NCBI GenBank assembly: GCA_002842205.1
Contig: PHCI01000007.1
Span: 81,690-145,689, forward strand
Reading direction: 5' to 3'
Origin: Betaproteobacteria bacterium HGW-Betaproteobacteria-3
GTDB lineage: Bacteria > Pseudomonadota > Gammaproteobacteria > Burkholderiales > Burkholderiaceae_C
DNA length: 64,000 nucleotides
Shown here: in pieces, positions 6,998-15,824 of the stretch
How positions within the stretch are numbered: the stretch's first letter is position 1
How the letters are laid out: each line of letters opens with the position of its first letter
Program-made: the position numbers and the translations under genes
The notes under the pieces: model-generated
Told to the model about the DNA's origin: nothing
The model's database searches: none
What the model saw: the letters and a program-made list of their open reading frames with translations, nothing else

Positions 6998-9058
6998 TCA
7001 AGCTCCGGCCGCCAGCTTGAGCAGTTCGGCCCCTTCGGCCACCTGGTCACCCGGCGCGTAGAGCAGCTCGGCCACCGTGCCGGCGACGGGCGCGGCAATG
7101 GTGTGCTCCATCTTCATGGCCTCCATCACCGCCAGGGCCTGGCCTTTTTTCACCACGTCGCCGGGCTTGACCGCGAACGACACGACCTTGCCGGGCATCG
7201 GCGCCGTGAGGCGGCCGGTGTCAGCGGCCGCTTCGCCGGCATGGGCCAGCGCATCGAGTTCGACAATCTGCGCCGCGCCCAGCGCACAGAACACATGCAC
7301 GACCTCGTCCTGCTGCCAGGTCTGCACCGTCTGGCGAACCCCGTGAAACTGCACATCGATGCCGTCGGCCGCCACCGAAAACTGCAGTGCACCGCTCACC
7401 CCGGCCACCGTCAGTTGCAAGCCGCCGTCGTGCAGGTAATGCAAATGGGCCAGCAAGCTTTGTCCCTGCGATTCAAAGTCAAAACGCCGCACCGCCCCAC
7501 CGAGTGATCGCCATCCGTCGCGCCGGCTGAACGGATCGGCCGTCTCGCGGGCGCGCTCGGCCAGCAGGGTTTGCGCCACCGCCGCCGCCACTGTGAACGG
7601 CAGGCCCAGCCGGTCCTGCCCAAACAGCACCGCGGCCTCCCGCGGGATCAGTGCCGTGTCCAGATCGGCGTTGGCGAACGAAGGGCTGGCGACCACATGC
7701 CGGAGAAACTGCACATTGGTGGTCAGGCCCACGATGCGCGTCTGCGCCAGTGCCGCGTCGAGCCGGGCCAACGCCTGCTCCCGCGTGTCGCCATGCACGA
7801 TCAGTTTGGCCACCATCGAGTCGTAATACGGGCTGATGGCATCGCCCTCGCGCACGCCGTCGTCAATGCGCACAGTGCTGCGCTCGAAACTTGCACACGC
7901 AGGCTTGCGGTACACGTTCAGCGTGCCAGTGACCGGCAGGAAATTGTTGTCGGGGTTTTCGGCGCAGATACGCGCTTCGATGGCGTGGCCCAGGATGTGC
8001 AGGTCTTCCTGCTTCATCGGCAGCGGCTCACCGCTGGCGACCCGCAACTGCCACTCGACCAGGTCCAGGCCGGTGATGGCTTCGGTGACCGGGTGCTCGA
8101 CCTGCAGCCGGGTGTTCATTTCCATGAAGTAGAACCTGGCCCCCACGCTCCCCGCTGCGCGTGGTTCGCTGCCCCCCGAGGGGGCTGCCTCGCCTTGGGT
8201 CGACCCGGCGCCATGCAACCCTTCGACGATGAACTCCACGGTACCGGCACCCACGTAGTTCACGGCGCGTGCAGCGGCCACGGCCGCCAACCCCATCTGG
8301 GTGCGCAACTCGGGGGTCATGCCGGGCGCGGGCGCTTCCTCAAGCACCTTCTGGTGGCGCCGCTGCACCGAGCAGTCGCGCTCGAACAGATACACGTAGT
8401 TGCCGTGCGCGTCGCCAAACACCTGGATTTCAATGTGCCGCGGGCGTTGCACGTATTTCTCGACCAGCACGGCTTCGCTGCCAAAGCTGTTGCGGGCCTC
8501 GCGCTGGCAGCTGGCCAGCGCGGCGGCAAAGTCCGCAGCCTGGTCCACCGCACGCATGCCCTTGCCGCCGCCCCCCGCGCTGGCCTTGATGAGCACGGGG
8601 TAGCCGATGCGGTCGGCCTCATGCTGCAGCATGGCCGGGTCCTGATCGGCCCCGTGGTAGCCCGGCACCAGCGGCACGCCCGCCTTTTCCATCAGTTGCT
8701 TGGACTCGGCCTTCAGGCCCATCGCCTGAATGGCGGACGGTGGCGGGCCGATGAACGCGAGACCCGCGTTGGCACAGGCTCGGGCAAATTCCTCGTTCTC
8801 GCTCAGGAATCCGTAGCCCGGGTGCACCGCCTGCGCGCCGGTGGCGCGCGCGGCCTCGATGATGCGTTCCCATCGCAGATAACTGTCTTTGGGCGCACTG
8901 CCCCCGATGTGGACGGCTTCGTCGCACGCGCTGACGTGCTTGGCGTGGGTGTCGGCGTCAGAATAAACCGCCACGGTCTTGACCCCCATGCGCCGGGCCG
9001 TCGCGGCGACACGGCAGGCGATCTCGCCGCGGTTGGCAATCAGGATTTTCTTAAACAT
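6998..9058 (-). CDS. mccA: Methylcrotonyl-CoA carboxylase alpha (biotin) subunit
   Basis: A 686-residue biotin carboxylase plus biotin carrier protein that carboxylates 3-methylcrotonyl-CoA together with the beta subunit at 11.8-13.4 kb. Order: biotin carboxylase N domain (1-115), ATP-grasp with the glycine-rich loop KASAGGGGKGM (158-168), C domain, a linker, and a C-terminal biotinyl domain with VMEAMKMEHT carrying the biotinylated lysine. Odd: residues 281-308 form a Gly/Ala/Ser-rich insertion between EFIVEG and FYFMEMNTRLQVEHP, where relatives run almost directly from one to the other. The insertion is encoded by element A copy 1. ATG at 9058 is chosen over GTG at 9067 (AGAG 8 bases upstream); the start overlaps the DUF4126 gene by 8 bases. 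Confidence 0.93.
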   Translation of the reverse strand: MFKKILIANRGEIACRVAATARRMGVKTVAVYSDADTHAKHVSACDEAVHIGGSAPKDSYLRWERIIEAARATGAQAVHPGYGFLSENEEFARACANAGLAFIGPPPSAIQAMGLKAESKQLMEKAGVPLVPGYHGADQDPAMLQHEADRIGYPVLIKASAGGGGKGMRAVDQAADFAAALASCQREARNSFGSEAVLVEKYVQRPRHIEIQVFGDAHGNYVYLFERDCSVQRRHQKVLEEAPAPGMTPELRTQMGLAAVAAARAVNYVGAGTVEFIVEGLHGAGSTQGEAAPSGGSEPRAAGSVGARFYFMEMNTRLQVEHPVTEAITGLDLVEWQLRVASGEPLPMKQEDLHILGHAIEARICAENPDNNFLPVTGTLNVYRKPACASFERSTVRIDDGVREGDAISPYYDSMVAKLIVHGDTREQALARLDAALAQTRIVGLTTNVQFLRHVVASPSFANADLDTALIPREAAVLFGQDRLGLPFTVAAAVAQTLLAERARETADPFSRRDGWRSLGGAVRRFDFESQGQSLLAHLHYLHDGGLQLTVAGVSGALQFSVAADGIDVQFHGVRQTVQTWQQDEVVHVFCALGAAQIVELDALAHAGEAAADTGRLTAPMPGKVVSFAVKPGDVVKKGQALAVMEAMKMEHTIAAPVAGTVAELLYAPGDQVAEGAELLKLAAGA
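8135..8213 (-). repeat. Element A copy 1, in frame within mccA
   Basis: On the minus strand this reads GGCGCCGGGTCGACCCAAGG, then GCAGCCCCCTCGGGGGGC, AGCGAACCACGCGCAGCG and GGGAGCGTGGGGGCCAGG. The same order of blocks is found in the spacer at 47.3 kb and in hppD at 48.9 kb. Here it encodes an in-frame insertion of about 28 residues in the biotin carboxylase domain. Confidence 0.8.
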
Positions 9059-9719
9059 GTCGGTCACTCTTTGAAAAAGGGGATTTCAGATGGAAGGCGG
9101 GTGGCAGCGCGGTGTCGGGCCTGCCACTGAAGATACGGGCGACCCGCGCCAGCAGTTGCCGCAAGAAACGCCAGCAGGTTCGAATCAGCCAGACGCTGAT
9201 CGCCAGCACCAGGGCCAGCGCCGCCACAAACACCAGCGGATGCGCCATCGACAACCACAAGCCCAAGGGCACCATGCCGTCTTCGAGCAGCGACACGCCC
9301 ACATTGGTAAAAGGCTCGGGCGAGGTGTTGATGGCGGCTCGCGTGGTGGCCTTCGCGGCGTGGCTGGTGGCGGCCAGTGTGCCCCCGGTCAGGGCCGCCA
9401 GCAGCGCCATGACGCCGCCGTCCAGACCGAACACCCCCGCCGCTAGCGCAGCGCCCGCCGGGATGCGGATCACGGTGTGCACCACATCCCAGAGCGAATC
9501 CAGCCCCGGGATCTTGTCCGCAAAAAACTCCACCAGCACCATGAAGCCGCTGACCCCAAGCACCACGGGGTGCGCCAGCAGGTGCAGGCCCGGCGGCAAC
9601 ACGACCCAGCCCAGATACCCCGCCAGACCGGTGAGCAGCACCACCAGGTACAAGCGCACGCCGCTGGCCCAGCCCAGCGCGCCGGCCAGTGCGATCAGTT
9701 GGGCGGTGTCCATGGTCAT
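9051..9719 (-). CDS. DUF4126 membrane protein
   Basis: A 222-residue membrane protein with the DUF4126 pattern: ALAGALGWASGVRLYLVVLLTG at the N terminus, FADKIPGLDSLWDVVHTVIRIPAG (about residues 67-90), and three or four further hydrophobic helices. The family is widespread in bacteria and its function is not established. It lies between methylglutaconyl-CoA hydratase and mccA, overlapping the mccA start by 8 bases, so it is part of the catabolic operon. A role in membrane transport or as an accessory would be a guess. ATG at 9713 is an alternative start two codons downstream. Confidence 0.8.
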   Translation of the reverse strand: MTMDTAQLIALAGALGWASGVRLYLVVLLTGLAGYLGWVVLPPGLHLLAHPVVLGVSGFMVLVEFFADKIPGLDSLWDVVHTVIRIPAGAALAAGVFGLDGGVMALLAALTGGTLAATSHAAKATTRAAINTSPEPFTNVGVSLLEDGMVPLGLWLSMAHPLVFVAALALVLAISVWLIRTCWRFLRQLLARVARIFSGRPDTALPPAFHLKSPFSKSDRHV

Positions 9720-9740
9720 GGCGTGGCGTTCATGGCTGCG

Positions 9741-10532
9741 TCATCCCGGCTGGCCCGGCAACCAGGCCGGCTTGCGCTTTTGCAGAAACGACTGCACGCC
9801 TTCACGGCCTTCGGGGCTGACGCGGATGTCGGCAATGCCTTGCACCGTCATCTGCACCAGTTCGGCGGTGATGGGTTGCCCGGCCACATCCTGCAGCAGC
9901 TTCTTGCACCCCCGCAGCGCCTGCGGGCCGGCGTTCAACAGGTTTGTCACCAGGCCGTCCACCGTGGCGTCGAGCGCGTCGGCGCTCACCACGGCGTGCA
10001 CAAACCCGATGCGCAAGGCCTCGGCCGCACTGAACCGCTCGGCCGTCAGGAAATACCGGTGCGCCGCACGTGCGCCCATGGCGCGGACCACATAGGGGCT
10101 GACCGTCGCGGGGATCAGGCCCAGCTTGACCTCGCTCAGGCAGTAACCGGCCGTGTCCACCGACACCGCCATGTCACAGGCCGCCACCAGCCCGGTGCCG
10201 CCCGCGTACACGTCGCCCTGCACGCGAGCGATCGTCGGCTTGGGGCAGGTGGAGATGACGCGCAGCATTTCGGCCAGCGCCGCGGCGTCGGCCAGGTTCT
10301 CGTCGCGCGTGTAGCCGGCCATGCGCTTCATCCAGTTCAGGTCGGCGCCGGCGCAAAACGCACTGCCTTGGGCCGCCAGCACGATGCAGCGCACATCGTC
10401 GCGCGCGCCCAGCGCGGCAAAGCAGGCGGTCATTTCGGCGATGACTTCGTCATTGAACGCGTTGCGCACCTCGGGGCGATTCAGGGTCACCGTGGCCACG
10501 CCCCCGTCACAGACCTGTTGCAAATGCTTCAT
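9741..10532 (-). CDS. liuC: Methylglutaconyl-CoA hydratase / enoyl-CoA hydratase
   Basis: A 263-residue crotonase-fold enzyme. The oxyanion-hole segments are FCAGADLNWMKRM (about residues 59-71) and GDVYAGGTGLVAACDMAVSVD (about 105-125), and SEVKLGLIPATVSPYVV (about 132-148) carries the catalytic glutamate. The LNWM motif after the first oxyanion-hole segment and the operon context point to hydration of 3-methylglutaconyl-CoA to HMG-CoA in leucine catabolism rather than general beta-oxidation. It lies 12 bases downstream of the acyl-CoA dehydrogenase gene and 21 bases before DUF4126. Confidence 0.88.
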   Translation of the reverse strand: MKHLQQVCDGGVATVTLNRPEVRNAFNDEVIAEMTACFAALGARDDVRCIVLAAQGSAFCAGADLNWMKRMAGYTRDENLADAAALAEMLRVISTCPKPTIARVQGDVYAGGTGLVAACDMAVSVDTAGYCLSEVKLGLIPATVSPYVVRAMGARAAHRYFLTAERFSAAEALRIGFVHAVVSADALDATVDGLVTNLLNAGPQALRGCKKLLQDVAGQPITAELVQMTVQGIADIRVSPEGREGVQSFLQKRKPAWLPGQPG

Positions 10533-10544
10533 GGCTCGCTTTCT

Positions 10545-11684
10545 TCAATACCGCTTGGCAACTTCTTCCAGCATCACCTCGGTGGCGCCGCCGCCGATGG
10601 CCAGCACGCGCGCGTCGCGCCACAGGCGTTCGATGGCGGTTTCGCGGATGAAGCCCATGCCACCGTGAAACTGCTGACAAGTCTGCACCACTTCGTTGAC
10701 CAGCTCACCCGTGAGCGCCTTGAGCATGGACACCTCCTGCACGATGTCGTGGCCCTGCGTGACGCGCCACGCGCAGTGGTACATGAACTGCCGCGCCGCA
10801 CGGGTCTTGGCGTCCAGCATCGACAGGCGCTGGCGAATGGTCTGCTGGTCCCACAGCGGGCCGCCGAACGCCTGGCGCTGGTGCACGTAAGCCAGTGTGA
10901 GCTGGAGCGCACGCTGGCAATGGCCGACCGCCATGGCGCCCAGAGCGATGCGCTCGGTCTGAAAGTTCTTCATCACCGAATAGAAGCCCTTGCCCTCTTC
11001 GCCCAGCAGGTTGCCGGCCGGGATGCGCACGTTGTCGAACACCAGCTCGGCCGTGTCGGAGCTGAGCCAGCCGGTCTTTTTGAGCGCCCGGCCCACGGTG
11101 AAGCCGGGCGTGCCTTTCTCGACCATGAAGATCGACATGTCGCGCTTGCCAGGGCCGGTCTTGGCGGCCACAAAGTACAGATCGGCATGAACCCCGTTGG
11201 TGATGAACATCTTGGTGCCGTTGATCACCCATCCGTCGCCGTCGCGCCGGGCCTTGGTGCGGATGCCTGCCACGTCGGAGCCGGCGCCGGGTTCGGTGAT
11301 GCCCACGGCCGTGATCAGCTCGCCGGCAATCACCCGGCGCAGGTATTTGTCCTTCTGGGCGGGCGTGCCCGCGTGGTGCAGGTGCGGGCTGGCCATGTCG
11401 GTGTGCACCAGCACGGTGATGATGAAACCCGCAAAGGTGGACTGGCTCAGTGCTTCGGCAAACACCAGGTTGGTCATGGCGTCGGCCGCCGCGCCGCCGT
11501 ATTGCGCTTCGTACATCAGCCCGAACAGGCCGGCCTGCCCCATGCGGCGCAGCACCTCGCGCGGCACAAAGCCCTGCTCTTCCCAGACGGCCGCGTGGGG
11601 CTCGACCTCGCGCTCGATGAATCGCGCGATCTGGTCGCGCAGCAGTTCGTGGTCGGGGTGGTCGTAAATGGAGGTGTTGGACAT
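10545..11684 (-). CDS. Acyl-CoA dehydrogenase family protein
   Basis: A 379-residue FAD flavoenzyme with both family signatures: [16 protein letters not shown] (about residues 129-144) and, near the C terminus, QQFHGGMGFIRETAIERLWRDAR. The usual short-chain catalytic glutamate (IYEGT) is absent; the equivalent stretch reads GGGATEV. A glutamate-arginine pair in NFQTERIALGAM occupies the alternative catalytic position used by isovaleryl- and long-chain acyl-CoA dehydrogenases. It sits inside the leucine operon between the carboxylase beta subunit and the hydratase, although the better match to isovaleryl-CoA dehydrogenase is the gene at 25.6-26.7 kb. It may act on a related branched or terpenoid acyl-CoA (inference). 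Confidence 0.85.
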   Translation of the reverse strand: MSNTSIYDHPDHELLRDQIARFIEREVEPHAAVWEEQGFVPREVLRRMGQAGLFGLMYEAQYGGAAADAMTNLVFAEALSQSTFAGFIITVLVHTDMASPHLHHAGTPAQKDKYLRRVIAGELITAVGITEPGAGSDVAGIRTKARRDGDGWVINGTKMFITNGVHADLYFVAAKTGPGKRDMSIFMVEKGTPGFTVGRALKKTGWLSSDTAELVFDNVRIPAGNLLGEEGKGFYSVMKNFQTERIALGAMAVGHCQRALQLTLAYVHQRQAFGGPLWDQQTIRQRLSMLDAKTRAARQFMYHCAWRVTQGHDIVQEVSMLKALTGELVNEVVQTCQQFHGGMGFIRETAIERLWRDARVLAIGGGATEVMLEEVAKRY

Positions 11685-11756
11685 GGTCTGTGATGAATTC
11701 CGCGTTCCCTGGCCGTATCAAAGGGCTTGAACAAGCTCAGCCCGAACGGTGCGTTC

Positions 11757-13364
11757 TTACATCCGGAACACGCCAAAGCGCGGCTCGGGGATCGGTGCGT
11801 TCATCGACGCGCTCAGGCCCAGCGCCAGCACGCGGCGGGTGTCGGCGGGGTCGATCACGCCGTCGTCCCACAGGCGGGCGCTGGCGTAATAGGGATGCGA
11901 TTGATGAGCAAACTGGTCGAGCAGCGGCTGCTTGAAGGCGGCTTCTTCTTCGGTGCTCCATTGGCCGCCCCTGGCCTCGATGCCATCGCGCTTGACGGTG
12001 GCCAGCACGCTGGCGGCCTGCTCGCCGCCCATCACGCTGATCCGGGCGTTGGGCCACATCCAGAGGAAGCGCGGGCTGTAGGCACGGCCGCACATGCCGT
12101 AATTGCCGGCGCCGTAACTGCCGCCAATGATGATGGTGAACTTGGGCACACTGGCCGTGGCCACGGCCGTCACCAGCTTGGCGCCATGCCTGGCAATGCC
12201 TTCGCTTTCGTACTTGCGGCCCACCATGAAGCCGGTGATGTTCTGCAAAAACACCAGCGGCACCTTGCGCTGGCAGCAGAGTTCAATGAAGTGCGCGCCT
12301 TTTTGCGCCGACTCTGAAAACAGGATGCCGTTGTTGGCAATGATGCCCACCGGCATGCCTTCGATATGGGCAAAGCCGCAGACCAGCGTGGCGCCATAGC
12401 GCTGCTTGAACTCATGAAACTCCGATCCATCGACCACACGGGCGATGATCTCGCGCACGTCGTAGGGCTTGCGCACGTCGGTGGGCACCACGCCGTACAG
12501 CTCTTCGGTGGCGAACTTTGGAGGTTGCGGCTCGCGCAGTTGCTGCGTCACCGGCTTGCCGCGGTTCAGGCTGGCCACCGCCTGGCGCGCCAGCGCCAGC
12601 GCGTGCAGGTCGTTTTGCGCCAGGTGGTCGGCCACGCCCGACAGCCGCGTGTGCACGTCGCCGCCCCCTAAGTCTTCGGCGCTCACGATCTCGCCAATGG
12701 CGGCCTTCACCAGCGGCGGGCCGCCCAGGAAGATGGTGCCCTGGTTCTTGACAATGATGGTCTCGTCGCTCATGGCGGGCACATAGGCGCCGCCGGCGGT
12801 GCAGCTACCCATGACGACGGCAATCTGCGCGATGCCCAGCGCACTCATGTTGGCCTGGTTATAGAAGATGCGGCCAAAGTGGTCGCGGTCAGGGAACACC
12901 TCGTCCTGGTTGGGCAGGTTGGCGCCGCCCGAATCCACCAGGTAGATACAGGTGAGGTGGTTCTGCTGCGCAACTTCCTGCGCCCGCAGATGCTTTTTGA
13001 CCGTCATCGGGTAGTAGGTGCCGCCCTTCACGGTGGCGTCGTTGCAGACGATCATGCAGTCGACCCCGCTTACGCGGCCGATGCCGGCGATCACGCCAGC
13101 GCAGGGCGCATCCCCCTTGTACATGCCGTGCGCGGCCAGCGGGGCCAGTTCAAGAAAGGGCGTGCCCGGGTCCAGAAGCATGGCCACGCGCTCGCGCGGG
13201 GGCAGCTTGCCGCGGGCCACATGCTTGGCACGCGCGGCCTCGCCGCCGCCCTCGGCGGCTTTGGCCACCTGGGCGCGCAAGTCGTCCACCAGCACGCGCA
13301 TGGCCGCGGCATTGGCCTGGAAATCGGCAGATCGGGCGTTGAGTTGGGTCTCCAGAGCGGGCAT
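11757..13364 (-). CDS. mccB: Methylcrotonyl-CoA carboxylase beta subunit
   Basis: A 535-residue carboxyltransferase of the crotonase superfamily, partner of the biotin subunit encoded 2.7 kb downstream. Landmarks: [20 protein letters not shown] near residue 65, the [27 protein letters not shown] block (about 142-168), [16 protein letters not shown] (about 185-200), and the C-terminal [40 protein letters not shown]. These match the methylcrotonyl-CoA type more closely than propionyl-CoA carboxylase. The ATG at 13364 is the start; further upstream codons run into the regulatory spacer. It is the first gene of the operon, facing an AraC-type regulator. Confidence 0.93.
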   Translation of the reverse strand: MPALETQLNARSADFQANAAAMRVLVDDLRAQVAKAAEGGGEAARAKHVARGKLPPRERVAMLLDPGTPFLELAPLAAHGMYKGDAPCAGVIAGIGRVSGVDCMIVCNDATVKGGTYYPMTVKKHLRAQEVAQQNHLTCIYLVDSGGANLPNQDEVFPDRDHFGRIFYNQANMSALGIAQIAVVMGSCTAGGAYVPAMSDETIIVKNQGTIFLGGPPLVKAAIGEIVSAEDLGGGDVHTRLSGVADHLAQNDLHALALARQAVASLNRGKPVTQQLREPQPPKFATEELYGVVPTDVRKPYDVREIIARVVDGSEFHEFKQRYGATLVCGFAHIEGMPVGIIANNGILFSESAQKGAHFIELCCQRKVPLVFLQNITGFMVGRKYESEGIARHGAKLVTAVATASVPKFTIIIGGSYGAGNYGMCGRAYSPRFLWMWPNARISVMGGEQAASVLATVKRDGIEARGGQWSTEEEAAFKQPLLDQFAHQSHPYYASARLWDDGVIDPADTRRVLALGLSASMNAPIPEPRFGVFRM

Positions 13365-13526
13365 GGTGGTCCTTGTGCAAACGATCAGGCGCGAAAGCCG
13401 GGCAGCCTCCATCATGACGCCAAGGGCCCGAGCTTACGAAAGAACGCGGGCGTTGGGGGGACTGGCAGGGGTTTGCATCTTGCCTTTGAGGTTGCAAATA
13501 CCGCCAGCTTCTTGCAAACTCGCTGG
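13365..13526. promoter_or_regulatory. Divergent control region between mccB and the AraC-type regulator
   Basis: The 162-base spacer contains a cluster of TTTGCA/TGCAAA half-sites: GTTTGCA at 13471, TTGCAAA at 13492 and TTGCAAAC at 13512, plus TGCAAACG at about 13376. The spacing of about 20 bases between the first three (one inverted) is what one would expect for an AraC-type operator. No LiuR-like palindrome is present. Assignment to the AraC-type protein is inference. Confidence 0.4.
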
Positions 13527-14552
13527 ATGACGGTCGCTGCCACCCCCATCGCCTTTGTCCGCGCCATGGTTGCTGCTTACGAGCGCAGAGGCATGAACCC
13601 GTCGGGCGCGCTGCGGCAGGCACAGATCACGCCATCCGATTTGCGTCAACCCCATGGCCATATCACCGCCCGCCAGATGGAAGCGCTGTCCGCCGCGGCC
13701 ATGCAGGAGCTCGACGACGAGGCCCTGGGCGCCTTCAGCCGCCGCCTGCCCTGGGGCAGCTACGGCATGCTGGCCCGCGCCTCACTCACCGCGCCCACGC
13801 TGGGCGTCGCGCTGCGGCGCTGGTGCCGCCACCACGCCCTGCTGGCCAACGACATCGTGCTCAGCGTGTCGGTGGCCGACGCCGTGGCCACCGTGGCCGT
13901 GGACGAGCGGGCCAGCCTGGGCCACATCGGCCCCGGTGGGCGTGAGTTTTGCCTGGTGCACGTGCTGCGCAACATCCACGGCCTGGCCTGCTGGTATGTG
14001 GATTCGCGCATCGGGCTGCGGCAGGCCCGCTTTCCCTTTGCGGCGCCGCCGCACGCCGAGGCCTACCCGCTGCTGTTTCCTGCGCCCATCACCTTCGACG
14101 CGGCCCGCGCCGAAATCCGCTTTGACGCCGACTACCTGGCACTGCCCCTGCGCCGCGACGAACGCGCCCTGCGGCAAATGCTCCAACGCGCCCTGCCCCT
14201 GACCGTGCTGCCCTACCGGCGCGACCGCCTGCTGGTGCAGCAGGTGCGCCAGGTGCTGGCCGCCCACCCGGACCAGACCCACAACGCCGACCAGGTGGCC
14301 GCCCTGCTGGCCACCTCGGCCCGCACGCTGCACCGCCAGCTCCGGCAAGAAGGCGCCACGCTGCAGGCCCTCAAGGACGAGGTGCGCCGAGAGCGTGCCA
14401 TCGAACTGCTGCAACGCACCCACAAACCCGTCAAGCAGGTGGCCGAGGCGACCGGATTCCAGAACGAAAAAAGCTTCATCCGCGCCTTCCGGCAATGGAC
14501 AGGTACGGGGCCGGGGGCGTTTCGCAAGAGGGCGGGCGGGGGTGACTTCTAG
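13527..14552 (+). CDS. AraC-family transcriptional regulator with arabinose-binding-like N domain
   Basis: A 341-residue regulator. The N-terminal two thirds resemble the Arabinose_bd domain (OruR/ArgR-like AraC branch): FVRAMVAAYERRGMNPSGALRQAQI at the start and an FPFAAPPHAEAYPLLFPAPITFDA stretch near residues 170-193. The C-terminal 100 residues carry two HTH motifs (ATSARTLHRQLRQEGATLQALKDEVRRERAIELL and VKQVAEATGFQNEKSFIRAFRQWTGTGPGAFRK). It is divergent from the leucine operon, whose mccB start lies 162 bases away, so local control of that operon is likely (inference). The ATG at 13527 is chosen from the start of similarity. Confidence 0.85.
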   Translation: MTVAATPIAFVRAMVAAYERRGMNPSGALRQAQITPSDLRQPHGHITARQMEALSAAAMQELDDEALGAFSRRLPWGSYGMLARASLTAPTLGVALRRWCRHHALLANDIVLSVSVADAVATVAVDERASLGHIGPGGREFCLVHVLRNIHGLACWYVDSRIGLRQARFPFAAPPHAEAYPLLFPAPITFDAARAEIRFDADYLALPLRRDERALRQMLQRALPLTVLPYRRDRLLVQQVRQVLAAHPDQTHNADQVAALLATSARTLHRQLRQEGATLQALKDEVRRERAIELLQRTHKPVKQVAEATGFQNEKSFIRAFRQWTGTGPGAFRKRAGGGDF

Positions 14553-15044
14553 AGCCACCACACTCCCGTGGCGGGCCCCAAGCGGCACTTGGGGCGACGC
14601 GGTGACGCAGATTCCATGGCGGCACGGGACATTCACGATCCCACAACAGATACGCTCCGCGCGAATGGCGGATTCAACGGCATCAAGCGGGCCCCGCCTC
14701 TTCGTCGCCGAGCAACTGCTCCAACGCCTGGCAAAGGCGCATCAGCGGATGAGCCTCCTCAACGATTGAGTGTCGTCATATTGGCGGAGCGCCGCAAGGC
14801 CAACTCGATAACTGGCCACTGGGTCAAATTCACCAGACCGTGCCGCAGTCGATACGGCCGGGAGGTGGCAGGTCAGGTGGACGAATCGGGCAAACCCGCG
14901 CTGCTGCGCCCGGAAGTCCTCCGCGCCAAACTGCTGGAGCTGATCGCCTAGGCCTCACTCGCGATCAGGGCGTTAAGGTCCGTGACGCCAACGTCGATGC
15001 CGGCCTGAAATAGCAGGGTGGCCCAGACTGGAAATGGCACGTGC
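14553..15044. other. Gene-poor stretch with possible gene remnants
   Basis: No credible complete gene. Two short coding-like tails meet at the shared palindrome CCTAGG (14947-14952): plus-strand residues ending KPALLRPEVLRAKLLELIA and minus-strand residues ending VWATLLFQAGIDVGVTDLNA plus LIASEA. A third tail on the minus strand (about 14695-14770) ends EEAHPLMRLCQALEQLLG. All lack a proper start, so the region looks like the debris of genes or of an insertion. None could be identified. Confidence 0.4.
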
Positions 15045-15509
15045 TCATTTCTCAACTTCGACGCTACGAGCCTGAAGGCGGATGCCGGTCCAGTTTGTAA
15101 AGTCAACTCGAACCTCATAGCGGCGTCCAACTCGCGCGTCCACCTCCACTCTCCAAGGTGCCGCGTTCGATACAACAGAGGCGAAGGCTACTGAGTTTTT
15201 GACCCACCTCTCGCTACCCGAAAGGCTAACGACGTAGAGGCGCGGATCCACCCAAGCCGTAAATTTCTCACCAGCCCACAAAGCTGCGAGCGGTTCGTCA
15301 TTGAGAAATAGATTCGCCGAAGAGGCAACTCCGGATACCGTGGCATCTTCTCGTATGAAGGTGACTTCAACCTTCCCCGCGTGTCGTTCAAGCAAATTTT
15401 TCTGAAGCATTCTGGACTCCGGAATGCCTCTCGCATCTTCTGGTGAAAGACGTTGGTTCGCGCAACCACTGACCACAAGCAAAAAAAGTACGACGAGGAG
15501 GTTTTTCAT
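15045..15509 (-). CDS. Orphan lipoprotein, unknown function
   Basis: A 154-residue protein with a lipoprotein signal: positively charged MKN, a hydrophobic core and the lipobox VSGC with Cys16. The rest has many beta-type residues and several tryptophans (residues 78-154), but no recognised family. It lies alone in a patch of visibly lower G+C than the surrounding genes, with gene remnants downstream, which suggests acquisition by transfer (inference). It is predicted to be anchored in the outer or inner membrane facing the periplasm. Confidence 0.6.
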   Translation of the reverse strand: MKNLLVVLFLLVVSGCANQRLSPEDARGIPESRMLQKNLLERHAGKVEVTFIREDATVSGVASSANLFLNDEPLAALWAGEKFTAWVDPRLYVVSLSGSERWVKNSVAFASVVSNAAPWRVEVDARVGRRYEVRVDFTNWTGIRLQARSVEVEK

Positions 15510-15824
15510 CTAATAGTCCTAAGTGATGCATGGAGTTTGACGATGATGCGTTCCAATTTAGGGCATTTCCGGCGTTGCCCTCGATTGCGCGCTTGGCATC
15601 TTGAAAATATACCAACGCGCGGAATGAAAGAGGTCCAGCAGAATGAGCACTATTGAAGAATAGCGAAGAAAGCAGCCAGCAGTTCCCCGAAAGTCTAAGT
15701 TTTTCCGGAGTCGCAGAGCGCTCCTGATCTGAACCTACCTCATGGAAAAGAACATCTCGACGAGTCGACTGGACCCGCCGCCATGCGACGCACCGTTGAA
15801 ATCTCCCGCGATCCTGCCCACCCC
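15510..15824. other. Lower-G+C spacer, no gene seen
   Basis: A 315-base stretch between the lipoprotein gene and the HAD phosphatase gene, both on the minus strand. It should hold the lipoprotein promoter. Open frames here lack plausible starts and composition. No repeat or hairpin of note was seen. Confidence 0.4.

Noticed and set aside
5152..9130. Long plus-strand frames opposite HMG-CoA lyase and mccA
   Set aside because: Antisense of strongly supported genes; composition not protein-like.
9477..11693. Plus-strand open frame opposite liuC and acyl-CoA dehydrogenase
   Set aside because: His/Gln/Arg-rich low-complexity translation typical of the antisense of GC-rich genes; minus-strand genes fully explain the region.
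14568..14951. Possible 127-residue plus-strand gene
   Set aside because: No ribosome binding site and an unnatural first half; only the last 20-30 residues look coding, so it is described as a remnant.
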